Below, in pieces: positions 9,042-17,709 of a stretch of DNA of 64,000 bases (position 1 is the first letter of the stretch; each line of letters starts with the position of its first letter). The translations under genes and the position numbers were made by a program. The notes below the pieces were generated by a model, which had not been told where the DNA came from, did not search any database, and worked only from the letters and a program-made list of their open reading frames with translations. Location of the stretch: positions 620,001-684,000 of the forward strand of contig NZ_CP050854.1 of the NCBI RefSeq assembly GCF_017569925.1. The letters are read 5' to 3'. This stretch comes from Brenneria izadpanahii (GTDB taxonomy: Bacteria > Pseudomonadota > Gammaproteobacteria > Enterobacterales > Enterobacteriaceae).

Positions 9042-9968
9042 ATGACCACGATCCTCCTGCTGGATTCTCGCGCTGAGGAAATCCGCGCGTTGTTGCATGA
9101 TAACGGCTCATCGGTTGAGCTGGCGCTATCGGATGGCACGACGGAGCAGGCGGACGGTTGCTCCATCTGGCTCGGCGAACCTGATGCCGCCGCGGATCTA
9201 TTGGCGCGGGGAGCTAAACCTAAGTGGCTGCAATCCACCTGGGCGGGATTTAAGCCGCTCCTGACCGAGGGGCTGCCGCGCGACTACCGGCTCAGCCGGG
9301 CGGTAGGGGTATTCGGCCAGCCGATCGCCGAGTATGTGATTGCTCATCTACTCAAGCATGAGTTACAACTTGGCGAACGGCAGCGCAGCCAGGCCAGGCG
9401 GGAATGGAATCGCCGTTTACCGGGTTCCCTTGCCGGTAAAAAGATACTTATCGTCGGAGCGGGGGAAATCGGCTGTGAGGTGGCGGGGTTCCTGCAACCT
9501 TTCGGTGTCGAACTGTATGGCATTGTGAATACGCCCCGCTCGCTGCCCCACTTTAAGCAGGTTATGGGGATGGACGGATTGCAAACGGCGGTACAGGATG
9601 CCGACTATGTCATAAATCTTCTTCCTGATACCGCCGTAACGGCGGATATTTATAATTCCGCGCTGTTTGCCGCCATGAAAGCATCGGCCCTGTTTATTAA
9701 CGTAGGCCGGGGCACCGCCGTGGTTGATGCCGATTTGCTGGCGGCTTTGCGTAATAAACAGCTTGCCGGAGCGGTTCTCGATGTTTTCAGACAAGAGCCC
9801 CTGCCTGAGGCCCATCCGTTTTGGCGGGAACCGGCTATTACGATCACCGCACATATCGCCGGCCCGATGGTTCCAGCGCTGCTGGTTCGCCTGTTTCTGG
9901 ATAACCTGGCTCGTTTCCGGCGGGGAGAGGCGCTGCGAGGGGAGGTCGATTTTTCTAAGGGGTATTGA
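9042..9968 (+). CDS. D-2-hydroxyacid dehydrogenase (GhrA-like glyoxylate/hydroxypyruvate reductase family)
   Basis: This 308-residue NAD(P)-dependent enzyme would reduce 2-oxoacids such as glyoxylate or hydroxypyruvate in the cytoplasm. The Rossmann motif GAGEIGCEVAG is in the middle. The catalytic arginine motif NVGRGT, the AGAVLDVF block, the glutamate in RQEPLPEAHPFW and the catalytic histidine in ITAHIAG follow in the order typical of the family. I chose the ATG at 9042 (MTTILLLDS) because GGAAGAG precedes it by a few bases; an upstream in-frame start at 9000 would add 14 unlikely residues. It is a single gene. Its substrate is not determined by the sequence. Confidence 0.85.
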   Translation: MTTILLLDSRAEEIRALLHDNGSSVELALSDGTTEQADGCSIWLGEPDAAADLLARGAKPKWLQSTWAGFKPLLTEGLPRDYRLSRAVGVFGQPIAEYVIAHLLKHELQLGERQRSQARREWNRRLPGSLAGKKILIVGAGEIGCEVAGFLQPFGVELYGIVNTPRSLPHFKQVMGMDGLQTAVQDADYVINLLPDTAVTADIYNSALFAAMKASALFINVGRGTAVVDADLLAALRNKQLAGAVLDVFRQEPLPEAHPFWREPAITITAHIAGPMVPALLVRLFLDNLARFRRGEALRGEVDFSKGY

Positions 9969-10178
9969 ATTCGTTCAGATGACAGGACGGCGTTGATGGC
10001 GTGCTTTTTCACTGAAAAGAACTTGTCAGCGTCCGTCGATTGGGACATAATGCCGCCCGCCGAATGAATTTATCACTATATTATTCATATGGTTATGTTT
10101 ATTTTATGAACGATGTATCACTACTGTCCCGCCGGTTTGCTTTTCCGGGTGACTGAGTGATAATACATTCAGCAATAC

Positions 10179-10254
<76 letters not shown>

Positions 10255-10599
10255 ATTCTTGTGCTATAGACAGCCACCAAAGTCTGTAGCTCTCTGATTC
10301 AACAGGGTAATCGCTCTGTTGAGCCTCCAGCGAAATCCACTGAAAACCACCGTCAACCACGCCGAAGTAGTACACAAATTAGTACACGAAAATCGGGTGC
10401 GTGACGGATGCGGATTGTTTGCTGAGTCGCTTCCCTGTGCGCGGTACACCTCGCTTCAACCTTGAAGGAGGCATAGCCGGGGAGCTTCACATTCATGGCA
10501 TGATGGCCAAACCTAAAGCCTATCCAGAATCTCCGGCTGTATTTTGCCGAACAGGCGTAACAGTGAACAATGCTCAACTGCTCTCTGGTTGACGTCGTA
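10255..10599. other. Non-coding stretch downstream of tRNA-Gly
   Basis: I see no convincing gene. The direct repeat TAGTACACAAATTAGTACAC (around 10370-10387) sits where an integrase gene would be expected in a tRNA-associated island. I read the stretch as island debris, but no integrase coding sequence is recognisable here. Confidence 0.4.
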
Positions 10600-11085
10600 T
10601 CAGGTGGCCCCACGGGAAAGTTTATCCATCGCATCACCAAAAATCCGATGGTAGTTAACGCTCTTGATAACATCAGCACCCAAAGATCTATAAAATTTCT
10701 GAGCCAATGGATCTGCTGATACTGACAACCAATCCAGTTGAAAGCATTCCCGTTCCTGAGCTCGACGCGCTATAAATGCCATCAGCTTTCTGCCAATACC
10801 TTTTCTCCTGAAAGCCTCAGAGACAAACAGCTCTTTAATAAACATTTGCCCACTGAAACGCGGTGAGGGGTACATCACTGACACACACGAAAAAGCAGCT
10901 ATAGATCCATCACAAACAACTTTGTGAACCTCAGTACCTGAGTCGGCGGAAAATACCTTGTTCTTTAGATAAGCCGACATATCACTCCTGGAGAGCTGTA
11001 TAGCTTCGTTGTAGTAAGTCTCCATTTCAATAAAAACATCAATTAAATCATCATATTCATGGGGTTTGCAGATGGTTATATCCAT
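10600..11085 (-). CDS. GNAT family N-acetyltransferase
   Basis: This 161-residue protein has the GNAT acetyl-CoA-binding signature RRKGIGRKLM, preceded by the beta-strand IKELFVSEAFR and followed by the C-terminal YRSLGADV element. It would transfer an acetyl group from acetyl-CoA to an unknown amine. I place the start at the ATG at 11085 (MDITICKP) because AGAAGGAAA lies just upstream and all GNAT sequence begins there. The frame stays open up to 11340, but those 85 extra residues look unrelated. The gene is isolated in the accessory patch after tRNA-Gly. Confidence 0.8.
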   Translation of the reverse strand: MDITICKPHEYDDLIDVFIEMETYYNEAIQLSRSDMSAYLKNKVFSADSGTEVHKVVCDGSIAAFSCVSVMYPSPRFSGQMFIKELFVSEAFRRKGIGRKLMAFIARRAQERECFQLDWLSVSADPLAQKFYRSLGADVIKSVNYHRIFGDAMDKLSRGAT

Positions 11086-11403
11086 GTTGTTTCCTTCTGA
11101 AAGTTTCAGGAAGACCATGCGAGTATTCTTGCAGCCTGCCAGCAATGCAACGCCGAAACGGCACGCAATGAGGTTATCCAACATATTCATATAGCAGGAA
11201 AATTGTTGAAAGGTTTCGTCAGTAGCCGCTCGCGTTAATCGATCTGGAGAAAGAAAAATCTCCTGAGGAAGTCCGTTTTTGGCACAGGGCGGACAACTGC
11301 GAAGGTCTGTTATGAGCGAGGAGCAGACGTTGGCTATCATTCATTTTCACAGACACAAAAAAATGGCGACCTTAGCGATTGTAATATATTCAGATTATTT
11401 CAT

Positions 11404-11973
11404 TTACATATAAATAAATTCGTATTTCACGATGTAGGTTCCAATTTTATTAACACGAGCTGATACCCATACTCCTGTCATTCCTTGCTTACGGTGGCTG
11501 CGTAGAAATTCTTTATTTGTACAAAGCTGTATCCATCTGGTAGTGTTCTGATCTTTTAACCAGATACCTGCTTCACAATGCCCATGCTTACCCCTCGATG
11601 GCCCTGGGAAGACAACCTCATATTCAGATTCATAGCCAATTATTTTGTCTGGGAAGAGATAAACATAGACATCGTAACAGTTTAAGCTCAATACAAATCC
11701 CAGGCAAAAACCGCCAAAGAATGCATTACAAAGATACTTTACTGTTTTGTTAAAAGTGCGAAGATAAAAAGCGTGAATAAAAGAGAAGCTTCCAATCAAT
11801 ACACCAAAAGAAATATACGTTGTCCATTCAGGAACCGATTTTTTTAAAATGGTATTATGGGAGATACTTGATGCCCACAACATATACCAGAACCATCCAC
11901 CCATAATGATGCATACCACGGCTGTAATGGACCATTTTTTATATTTACTTTCGAAATAATAACTTTTATTCAT
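11404..11973 (-). CDS. Hypothetical membrane protein
   Basis: I do not recognise this 189-residue protein. It has three predicted membrane segments (about residues 16-34, 52-70 and 84-98), followed by a soluble C-terminal part of about 85 residues with a CEAGIWLKD block. The basic N-terminus (KYKKW) suggests it faces the cytoplasm. The gene is AT-rich compared with the core genes, consistent with acquisition with the surrounding patch. Small membrane proteins of this kind often sit beside toxin or immunity genes, but nothing here proves such a role. Confidence 0.6.
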   Translation of the reverse strand: MNKSYYFESKYKKWSITAVVCIIMGGWFWYMLWASSISHNTILKKSVPEWTTYISFGVLIGSFSFIHAFYLRTFNKTVKYLCNAFFGGFCLGFVLSLNCYDVYVYLFPDKIIGYESEYEVVFPGPSRGKHGHCEAGIWLKDQNTTRWIQLCTNKEFLRSHRKQGMTGVWVSARVNKIGTYIVKYEFIYM

Positions 11974-12196
11974 GATTATATTTTTGTATCTATCAAAAGA
12001 TGATAACAGCCTTACCGTGCACGGCTATTTTAACTTATAAATCTGAGCATGCTAACTGTATCTACATAATTTTTTAACGTCTGCTCCTGGCACTGAGCCG
12101 ACAGTCAGGTCTGATAGACCCAGAGTAGTAATATGTCAGATTAAGTACGAATCAACGCACCTTAGCTTATTTAAGAATAACCATGCTAAGCCGCCA

Positions 12197-12511
12197 TCAA
12201 ATTCCAAAGTCCGCTCGAAACCGATCGATCTGATGCATCCGCTCGTGCAGGACCGTCACGATACCGATATCACCGTTTGATAGTCTGCGCCAGTAGACAA
12301 TATGTTGCTCGTAGTGAAAGAAGAAACCTTCTACCCCAAATTGGGCGGGTATCGGTCGCGATACGACTTCGTGGGTTTCTATCCTGGTAAATGCCTTAAA
12401 CATGTCGGTAATGTAGCTATCCGCTTGCTCTGTACCCCATCGCTCGCGCGTGTAGCGGTAGATCTCGTCAAGACGATAAGAGGCGGCTTCCTGAATGCGA
12501 ACATTAGCCAT
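12197..12511 (-). CDS. ParE/RelE-superfamily toxin
   Basis: This 104-residue protein has the ParE-like fold signature. An N-terminal helix pair (EAASYRLDEIYRYTRERWG) is followed by the strand block with FFFHYEQHIVYWRR and a C-terminal VLHERM segment. ParE-type toxins poison DNA gyrase, whereas RelE types cut mRNA; the N-terminal helices favour ParE. It lies 4 bp downstream of the antitoxin gene, in the usual antitoxin-first order. Confidence 0.85.
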   Translation of the reverse strand: MANVRIQEAASYRLDEIYRYTRERWGTEQADSYITDMFKAFTRIETHEVVSRPIPAQFGVEGFFFHYEQHIVYWRRLSNGDIGIVTVLHERMHQIDRFRADFGI

Positions 12512-12515
12512 AGGG

Positions 12516-12770
12516 TCAGGCCTTGTTGCGTGCGATGATATCTGCGGCAGTCAAGGATATGTATGAAGACTCTGGTGCAGCAAAGGCATTAGTCAGTTCG
12601 GCTTTAAGTCGTGCGAATGCTTCCGCTTCTACCCGCTCTTTGTCCCGGCGGATCAGATCCCGGATGTACTCGCTGACGTTGTCGTAAGCGCCGTTTTCGC
12701 CTACGTTGGCGGCCACGAAGTCGCTCAGCGGCCCTTTGAGGCGAACGGTCATTGTCGTGGTTCGGGACAT
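12516..12770 (-). CDS. Ribbon-helix-helix antitoxin (ParD/CopG type)
   Basis: This 84-residue protein begins with a ribbon-helix-helix DNA-binding segment (TTTMTVRLKGPLSDFV, then VSEYIRDLIRRDKER). The C-terminal tail would wrap the toxin. It is the first gene of a two-gene type II toxin-antitoxin operon and should neutralise the product of 12197-12511 and repress the shared promoter upstream of 12770. Confidence 0.85.
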   Translation of the reverse strand: MSRTTTMTVRLKGPLSDFVAANVGENGAYDNVSEYIRDLIRRDKERVEAEAFARLKAELTNAFAAPESSYISLTAADIIARNKA

Positions 12771-13290
12771 GGTGTGTACCTCATTGATGAATCACGTATT
12801 GAATATAAGCAAAAAATAATACAAAAACAACGTCAGGCCGTATGCCATAAGGTATAGGTTAGATAAATAAAGAAGCCTATTATCATGAGGTTATGCAATA
12901 TTGGCGCATTATATTTTGCGAAGGGATAATATTAATCGGGAAGGGCGCTTGCACTCTTTGTTGCAGGGTAAACAGCAACGCATTTCCTTAGGCTCCTATC
13001 CCGCACTCTCTCTGAAACAGGCGCGCCAGGCGGTGAACCCAGCGGAGATAGTGGCTTAGCTATCCTCGATTCGGGATTGCGCAAGCTCAGGGCGTAAGCC
13101 AGATAGGGAGTACAACATCAACGGGGTAGGACAGGCGATTAACGGCTTTTGGGAGCAAGGGAATCGTCAGGTAATACTATGCGGCATATTATCCGACGAC
13201 AGCTTAATGTGATAGAATTCGTCTTGGATATTTAGCTAAACTTAATCGATACAGAATTCTGAACGCCCTCGATATATATAATTGGCGGCG
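12771..13290. other. 520-bp stretch with integrase debris
   Basis: No intact gene. It holds the integrase remnant listed separately (about 12931-13059) and AT-rich sequence that probably includes the promoter of the toxin-antitoxin operon next to 12770. Confidence 0.6.
12931..13059 (+). pseudogene. Remnant of a P4-type phage integrase (N-terminal domain)
   Basis: In one frame this stretch reads through GKQQRISLGSYPALSLKQAR, the hallmark of the N-terminal arm-binding domain (DUF4102) of P4-type tyrosine integrases, before a TAG at about 13057. No start codon, no catalytic domain and only about 40 codons remain, so it is a decayed fragment. Together with tRNA-Gly at 10179 it suggests the 10.2-14 kb patch once belonged to an integrative element. 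Confidence 0.8.
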
Positions 13291-14157
13291 CTATACCGGT
13301 ATTTGTAATTCCGTATGATGTTGCATTATTTCCAACAAACGTTGGCGATCAGCTTTATCGTGAGGATGGTAAATATTTATTCTGCTGCTAGAGTCGCCAC
13401 TAAAGTTCCACCAAAACTGTTTATCTAACGATATTTTCCCCAGTTGCGCATGCTGATATGTATATGACGTTTCTTCTGGTTGTAGTACGGTATTATCCAC
13501 CCAAGCCCGATCAAAAATATGCGATAGCTCTCTAAAGCCAACAATTTTTTGTTTCAGTATTTCGTCGTCAGGCCGTCTAGCCAAGGTATTTCTAAGAAAA
13601 CCCGCCATTCTGGTTATGTATCGTTCCAACTTATCGTCACCATCGATACATAAGAATTTTTGCCAGGCAGAGTTTTTAATTGTTAGGTAAAGATAGTTCT
13701 TTTCGTTGAGCGGGAGGGAATCAACACTAAAACCAACCATAAGACTAAATGCATGATTACTTGTAATAATGTCTAAATAATCGTTCTGTAATAATGAGGG
13801 TAATGGATTTAGTTGTAATAGCAACTGAGAGGTGTGCTCGGAAATCGTACAGCAAGGGTCGTTGTGAGCTCTTGTTTGTGGCGAAATTAAATTGCACAGA
13901 TATTCATATTCTGCTTTAGTCAGTTGCAAGGTCTTAGAAATAGATATAAGTACTTGCGGCGAGATTCCTGTCGCTTGGCCGCGTTCGATTTTACTATACC
14001 AAATTGTACTAATGCCTGAAAAATAGGCCACATCATCTCTTCTCAAACCTTTGGTTCTAGTTCGAGTCGGTTTTGTCAATCCAACCGTTTCAGGAGAAAT
14101 ACTTTCTCTTTTTGCCCGTAAGAAATCACCTACCAGCTTTAGGTTATCTTGATTCAT
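13291..14157 (-). CDS. XRE-family transcriptional regulator (MmyB-like)
   Basis: This 288-residue protein has an N-terminal helix-turn-helix (about residues 8-85: LRAKRESISPE, GLRRDDVAYFSGISTIWYSKIERGQ) and a larger C-terminal domain like the ligand-binding half of MmyB/XRE regulators. It is transcribed divergently from an MFS transporter gene. A 47-bp repeat begins 7 bp before its start codon, and a near-identical copy precedes the second MFS gene at 15894. I infer that it represses itself and both pumps through these sites. Confidence 0.85.
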   Translation of the reverse strand: MNQDNLKLVGDFLRAKRESISPETVGLTKPTRTRTKGLRRDDVAYFSGISTIWYSKIERGQATGISPQVLISISKTLQLTKAEYEYLCNLISPQTRAHNDPCCTISEHTSQLLLQLNPLPSLLQNDYLDIITSNHAFSLMVGFSVDSLPLNEKNYLYLTIKNSAWQKFLCIDGDDKLERYITRMAGFLRNTLARRPDDEILKQKIVGFRELSHIFDRAWVDNTVLQPEETSYTYQHAQLGKISLDKQFWWNFSGDSSSRINIYHPHDKADRQRLLEIMQHHTELQIPV

Positions 14158-14163
14158 TAACTG

Positions 14164-14210
14164 CCCTATATAATTTATACGTGTTTAACCTGTTACTTGT
14201 ACGGTATAAA
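14164..14210. promoter_or_regulatory. Promoter/operator repeat, copy 1 (XRE-MFS intergenic)
   Basis: This 47-bp element matches copy 2 at 15779-15825 at 42 of 47 positions. The core TAACCTGTTA is a near-palindrome. TTGTAC at its right end, 16 bp before CATAAT, could be a plus-strand promoter. It sits between the XRE gene and the first MFS gene. Confidence 0.7.
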
Positions 14211-14407
14211 GCAAAGATCATAATGTCCATTGTTTCCTTAAGGAAATATGTGTCGTTGGTACTTTGTTTCCCAGCCGCGAGGGATTACTTGCAACTGCCT
14301 CACTGGCAATTTTAAGCCTTGCCGTTCCTCCTTTCCACGGCGCGTTATTTTACCAAATGGAATGCCATCGAATCTTTTTTGCTAATTAGCAGTTTATAAA
14401 ACTAGAA

Positions 14408-15607
14408 ATGGACGTTATGAACGAACCTCCGCATGAAATGAAATCCGCGCTGACACCTGGCCGAATGATCCTGTTCGCCACAGCGATAGGAGCTATGGTC
14501 GCCAATCTGTATTATGCGCAGCCGCTACTGGCTGAGATTGGCCACAGTTTCGGACGCCAGGCGACCCAGGCCGGGCTGCTTGTGACTCTGACCCAATTAG
14601 GCTATGGCCTTGGCGTTTTGCTCATCGTCCCGCTTGGGGATGGCATGGACCGGCGCAGGCTGGCGTCTACCATGTTGGCCGCGTGCGTCGCCGGTCTTCT
14701 GGCGGCGGCCGCCAGTTCGAACTTCATGACGCTGGCAGGCGCGAGTCTGGTGGTCGGCGTGACCTCTAGCGCGACGATGGTGGTCATCCCGTATGTCGCA
14801 TCTCATGCCGGAGAAACCGAACGTGGCCGGCGCACCGGGCAGGCCATGACGGGTTTGTTGCTTGGCATTCTGTTGGCCCGTACCGTCTCCGGTTTCGTAT
14901 CGGTCTGGGCAGGCTGGCGCGCCATCTATGTGCTGGCCGCCTTGGTCGTAGCCATCCTGGGCATCGCCTTGCGCGGAGCCATGCAGCCAGATGCGCCGCG
15001 CCCGACGGTCCGGTATGGACACCTCCTGCGCTCTTTGTTGGACCTGTTGCATGCGGAACCGGAACTGCGCCGCCGCTCGTTCTACTCGCTGCTAGGGCTA
15101 GGCGGTTTCAGTGCGATGTGGACAGGTTTGACCTTCCTGTTGACCGCTCCACCTTACTGCTATTCCACGGAAACCGTGGGGCTGTTCGGATTACTTGGGG
15201 CTGCCGGCGCGCTATCGGCCAATCTGGCGGGACGACTCGGGGACAAGGGGCTGGCGCAGATCATGACCGGCGTTTTCTCTGTGCTGTTACTGATATCCTG
15301 GAGCCTGCTCGCCATCGCTGCCGATGCCATGAGCTGGCTGATCATCGGCATTTTCATGGCGGATGTGGCCGCTCAGGGTTTACAGGTCACACATCAGTCG
15401 GTGCTGTATCGCCTCGCGCCCGAAACTCGTTCGCGTATTACTGCGCTCTTTGTCACGTCGGGGTTCGTCGGCATGTCGCTGGGAACGGCACTCGCCAGCC
15501 TGGGTTATGCCCGCCGGGGGTGGCCAGGCGTTTGCCTCATCGGTGCCGCATTCGCCGCCGTGCTGGTTCTTCACTGGCTGTGGAGCGCGGCTGGAACAAA
15601 GCGGTAA
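14408..15607 (+). CDS. MFS transporter, DHA1-type drug/metabolite efflux
   Basis: This 399-residue inner-membrane protein has about 12 hydrophobic segments. The MFS loop 2-3 motif appears as PLGDGMDRRRL (about residue 75) and a second-half repeat as AGRLGDKG. It would exchange protons for small molecules, but no substrate is evident. The start may instead be the ATG at 14417 (MNEPP). Its base composition is visibly more GC-rich than the XRE and second MFS genes on each side, which suggests a different origin. It is divergent from the XRE regulator gene and lies 197 bp downstream of operator copy 1. Confidence 0.85.
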   Translation: MDVMNEPPHEMKSALTPGRMILFATAIGAMVANLYYAQPLLAEIGHSFGRQATQAGLLVTLTQLGYGLGVLLIVPLGDGMDRRRLASTMLAACVAGLLAAAASSNFMTLAGASLVVGVTSSATMVVIPYVASHAGETERGRRTGQAMTGLLLGILLARTVSGFVSVWAGWRAIYVLAALVVAILGIALRGAMQPDAPRPTVRYGHLLRSLLDLLHAEPELRRRSFYSLLGLGGFSAMWTGLTFLLTAPPYCYSTETVGLFGLLGAAGALSANLAGRLGDKGLAQIMTGVFSVLLLISWSLLAIAADAMSWLIIGIFMADVAAQGLQVTHQSVLYRLAPETRSRITALFVTSGFVGMSLGTALASLGYARRGWPGVCLIGAAFAAVLVLHWLWSAAGTKR

Positions 15608-15778
15608 GGAAGGAAAATGCCATAGCGCATTTCTCGATTCTCCTGAGCGTAGCAACGCTGTTTGCAGGTATCTGCCGGGGGCTATCGCATTAAAGTGTGA
15701 AGTTAGGTTCGGTTGAGTTTTGCCTGGCGATATTTTATATAGCCGGCTAACGAAATACGTCTACAGGGCTACAAATTA

Positions 15779-15825
15779 CCCTATACAAATTATACGTGTC
15801 TAACCGGTTACTTGTACGCTATAAA
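15779..15825 (+). promoter_or_regulatory. Promoter/operator repeat, copy 2 (upstream of second MFS gene)
   Basis: Same 47-bp element as at 14164, with five mismatches. Here the core TAACCGGTTA is a perfect 10-bp palindrome. TTGTAC followed after 16 bp by CATACT could form the promoter of the MFS gene at 15894. Confidence 0.7.
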
Positions 15826-15893
15826 ACAGGGCGCATACTATCCATGTTTAATTAAAAACGCGCTATAAAAATAACCGACATGGATTTAAATAA

Positions 15894-17309
15894 ATGTTAA
15901 GCAAGAACAAAACTAAACAACTCTCTGCGTTTGGGGTGCTGCTTCTTGTCATAGGGCAGGTGTTACCTCAATTAGATTTTTCAATAGTTAATGTCGCACT
16001 TGACGTAATAGGTAATACATTAAAAACAGATGAGACAGGACTGGTTTTGATTGTTGCCCTATATGGGTTAAGTTTCGCCGCTCTAATTTCCACCGGAGGC
16101 CGCTTAGGGGATAAATACGGCAGAAAGTGTCTATTTATGATTGGCATTATAGGGTTTTGTATCGCGTCGGCGATTTGTGGATTCGCCGCTGATATTATCT
16201 CTATGCTTGCAGGGCGCGTACTCCAAGGTTTTTTTGCCGCACTTCTCATGCCGCAAATATTAGCTACAATCCACACAACATTAGAGGGTGAACGCCACCG
16301 CAATGCAGTAGGCATTTACACCTCAATTGCAGGCCTTTCCGTCGTTATTGGTCAAGTGGTCGGAGGTTGGCTGGTTTCAGCGAACTTATGGAATTTAGGC
16401 TGGCGAATCGCTTTTTTTATGAACGTGCCTGTTTGCATAATTATATTTATATTGGGGTGTTTTTTTATCCCTGAAACGAAAGCAGATAATGCTCAGAAAA
16501 ATATGGATGTCGCGGGGATCGCGTTATTTATTTTGTTTCTATTATTTTTAATGATCCCCGTGTCTTTAGGAAAACACTGGCCTGGTCTATGGTGGCTATT
16601 ATTAGGCACGGCGCCCTGCGGAATTCTATTGTGGAGGGTGGAAAAATCACAAGAGCTTGCCGGCCGTAAGCCAATATTGCCGCCTTCTCTGTTCAAAACG
16701 CCAATGGTTATCAATGGGTTTGTAGGTGAAATGACGGTTACATTTACTTATCCTGGGTATCTGTTTGTCACGGCTTTATGTTTACAAAGCGAATTAGGCT
16801 TCACGCCGTTTGAATCAGGGAATTCATTTATTGCACTCGGAGTAATGTTTTTTATTGGTTCATTGATAAGTAAACCATTAAGCAAACGGATTGGCGATCC
16901 TAAATCTTTTGCTCTAGGATCGATGCTTTCAGTTATCGGATTTTTAGGAACCGTCGCTCTCATTTTTAACTTCAATTATGATTTGAGGTTTTATTACTTA
17001 TGGATAGCCACGGGCGCTGTAGGGATCGGCGACTCGATTAGGTTAACGTCTGCTTACCGGATTGCATTATCGCGAGTTGGGAAACACTTCGCCAGTGAGG
17101 CAAGTAGCGCATTGGTAACCGTACAGCAGGGATGTGCTGCGTTAGGAACGGCATTTACTGGCGCAATCTATTCATTTGCGTTAGTGCAGGGGTATTTAAC
17201 GGCAATTACGATATCAATCGGTATTGTTTCTTTGTTGGTGTTAATTGTAGGCGCCCCTACTTATATCAAAACCACTCGCGAGCTAAAAGAAAACTTGAGC
17301 GAATCATAA
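15894..17309 (+). CDS. MFS transporter, DHA2 (EmrB/QacA) type
   Basis: This 471-residue membrane protein has about 14 hydrophobic segments. It carries the DHA2 N-terminal motif LDFSIVNVAL, the loop motif GGRLGDKYGRK and the helix-5 motif GQVVGGWL. Such pumps export hydrophobic drugs or secondary metabolites using the proton gradient. It is AT-rich, unlike the MFS gene just upstream. Operator copy 2 lies 68 bp before the start, so it is probably controlled by the XRE regulator at 13291-14157. No membrane-fusion partner gene is adjacent. Confidence 0.88.
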   Translation: MLSKNKTKQLSAFGVLLLVIGQVLPQLDFSIVNVALDVIGNTLKTDETGLVLIVALYGLSFAALISTGGRLGDKYGRKCLFMIGIIGFCIASAICGFAADIISMLAGRVLQGFFAALLMPQILATIHTTLEGERHRNAVGIYTSIAGLSVVIGQVVGGWLVSANLWNLGWRIAFFMNVPVCIIIFILGCFFIPETKADNAQKNMDVAGIALFILFLLFLMIPVSLGKHWPGLWWLLLGTAPCGILLWRVEKSQELAGRKPILPPSLFKTPMVINGFVGEMTVTFTYPGYLFVTALCLQSELGFTPFESGNSFIALGVMFFIGSLISKPLSKRIGDPKSFALGSMLSVIGFLGTVALIFNFNYDLRFYYLWIATGAVGIGDSIRLTSAYRIALSRVGKHFASEASSALVTVQQGCAALGTAFTGAIYSFALVQGYLTAITISIGIVSLLVLIVGAPTYIKTTRELKENLSES

Positions 17310-17582
17310 GAAAATTAAAATAATAAGTGGGGCATAGTGGTTCTGTCGCATTAAGCCTCGGCAAAAAAATATCTCAACAATCTGGTTGCGCAGGGCCGCC
17401 GAATATTCATTTTAATGCGGCCGAGCCTTTAATGACGGCCTGCTGGAGAGTGATGGGGAGTCGTGGAGTCGCCAGAGCATAGTCTGGCGATGAGATAGAC
17501 AACAAGCCCTTTTCGGGTGAAAGGGGCTTGAGAATTGGCAATGTCTGCTTATGGGCACTTTTAAAACTGGTCTGCTCAGACA
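17310..17582. other. Intergenic region with two hairpins
   Basis: No gene seen on the plus strand. A perfect 8-bp stem TCGCCAGA / TCTGGCGA lies at 17469-17490, and a second hairpin (AAGCCC... / ...GGGGCTT) at 17503-17529. Neither has a clear T tract, but they may end transcription from both sides. Confidence 0.4.
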
Positions 17583-17696
17583 TTACTTTTTTCTTGGCAG
17601 CATAACCGTCGTGACCTTTTTTCGTTCTTTAAGCTGCTTTGGCAGGATGAAAATAAACATCAACACGGCAAAGATAATAACGGAAATTGCTCTCAT
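17583..17696 (-). CDS. 37-residue single-pass membrane microprotein
   Basis: A small open frame begins with ATG at 17696 after a good ribosome site (GAGGAG, 9 bp away), 13 bp after the stop of the 673-residue gene upstream on the same strand. The product starts MRAISVIIFAVLMFIFIL, one hydrophobic span, followed by a very basic tail (KQLKERKK...PRKK). The ribosome site, operon position and topology argue that it is real. Function unknown; I infer a membrane anchor or partner for the large upstream protein. Confidence 0.5.
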   Translation of the reverse strand: MRAISVIIFAVLMFIFILPKQLKERKKVTTVMLPRKK

Positions 17697-17709
17697 CGCT
17701 ACGGCTCCT

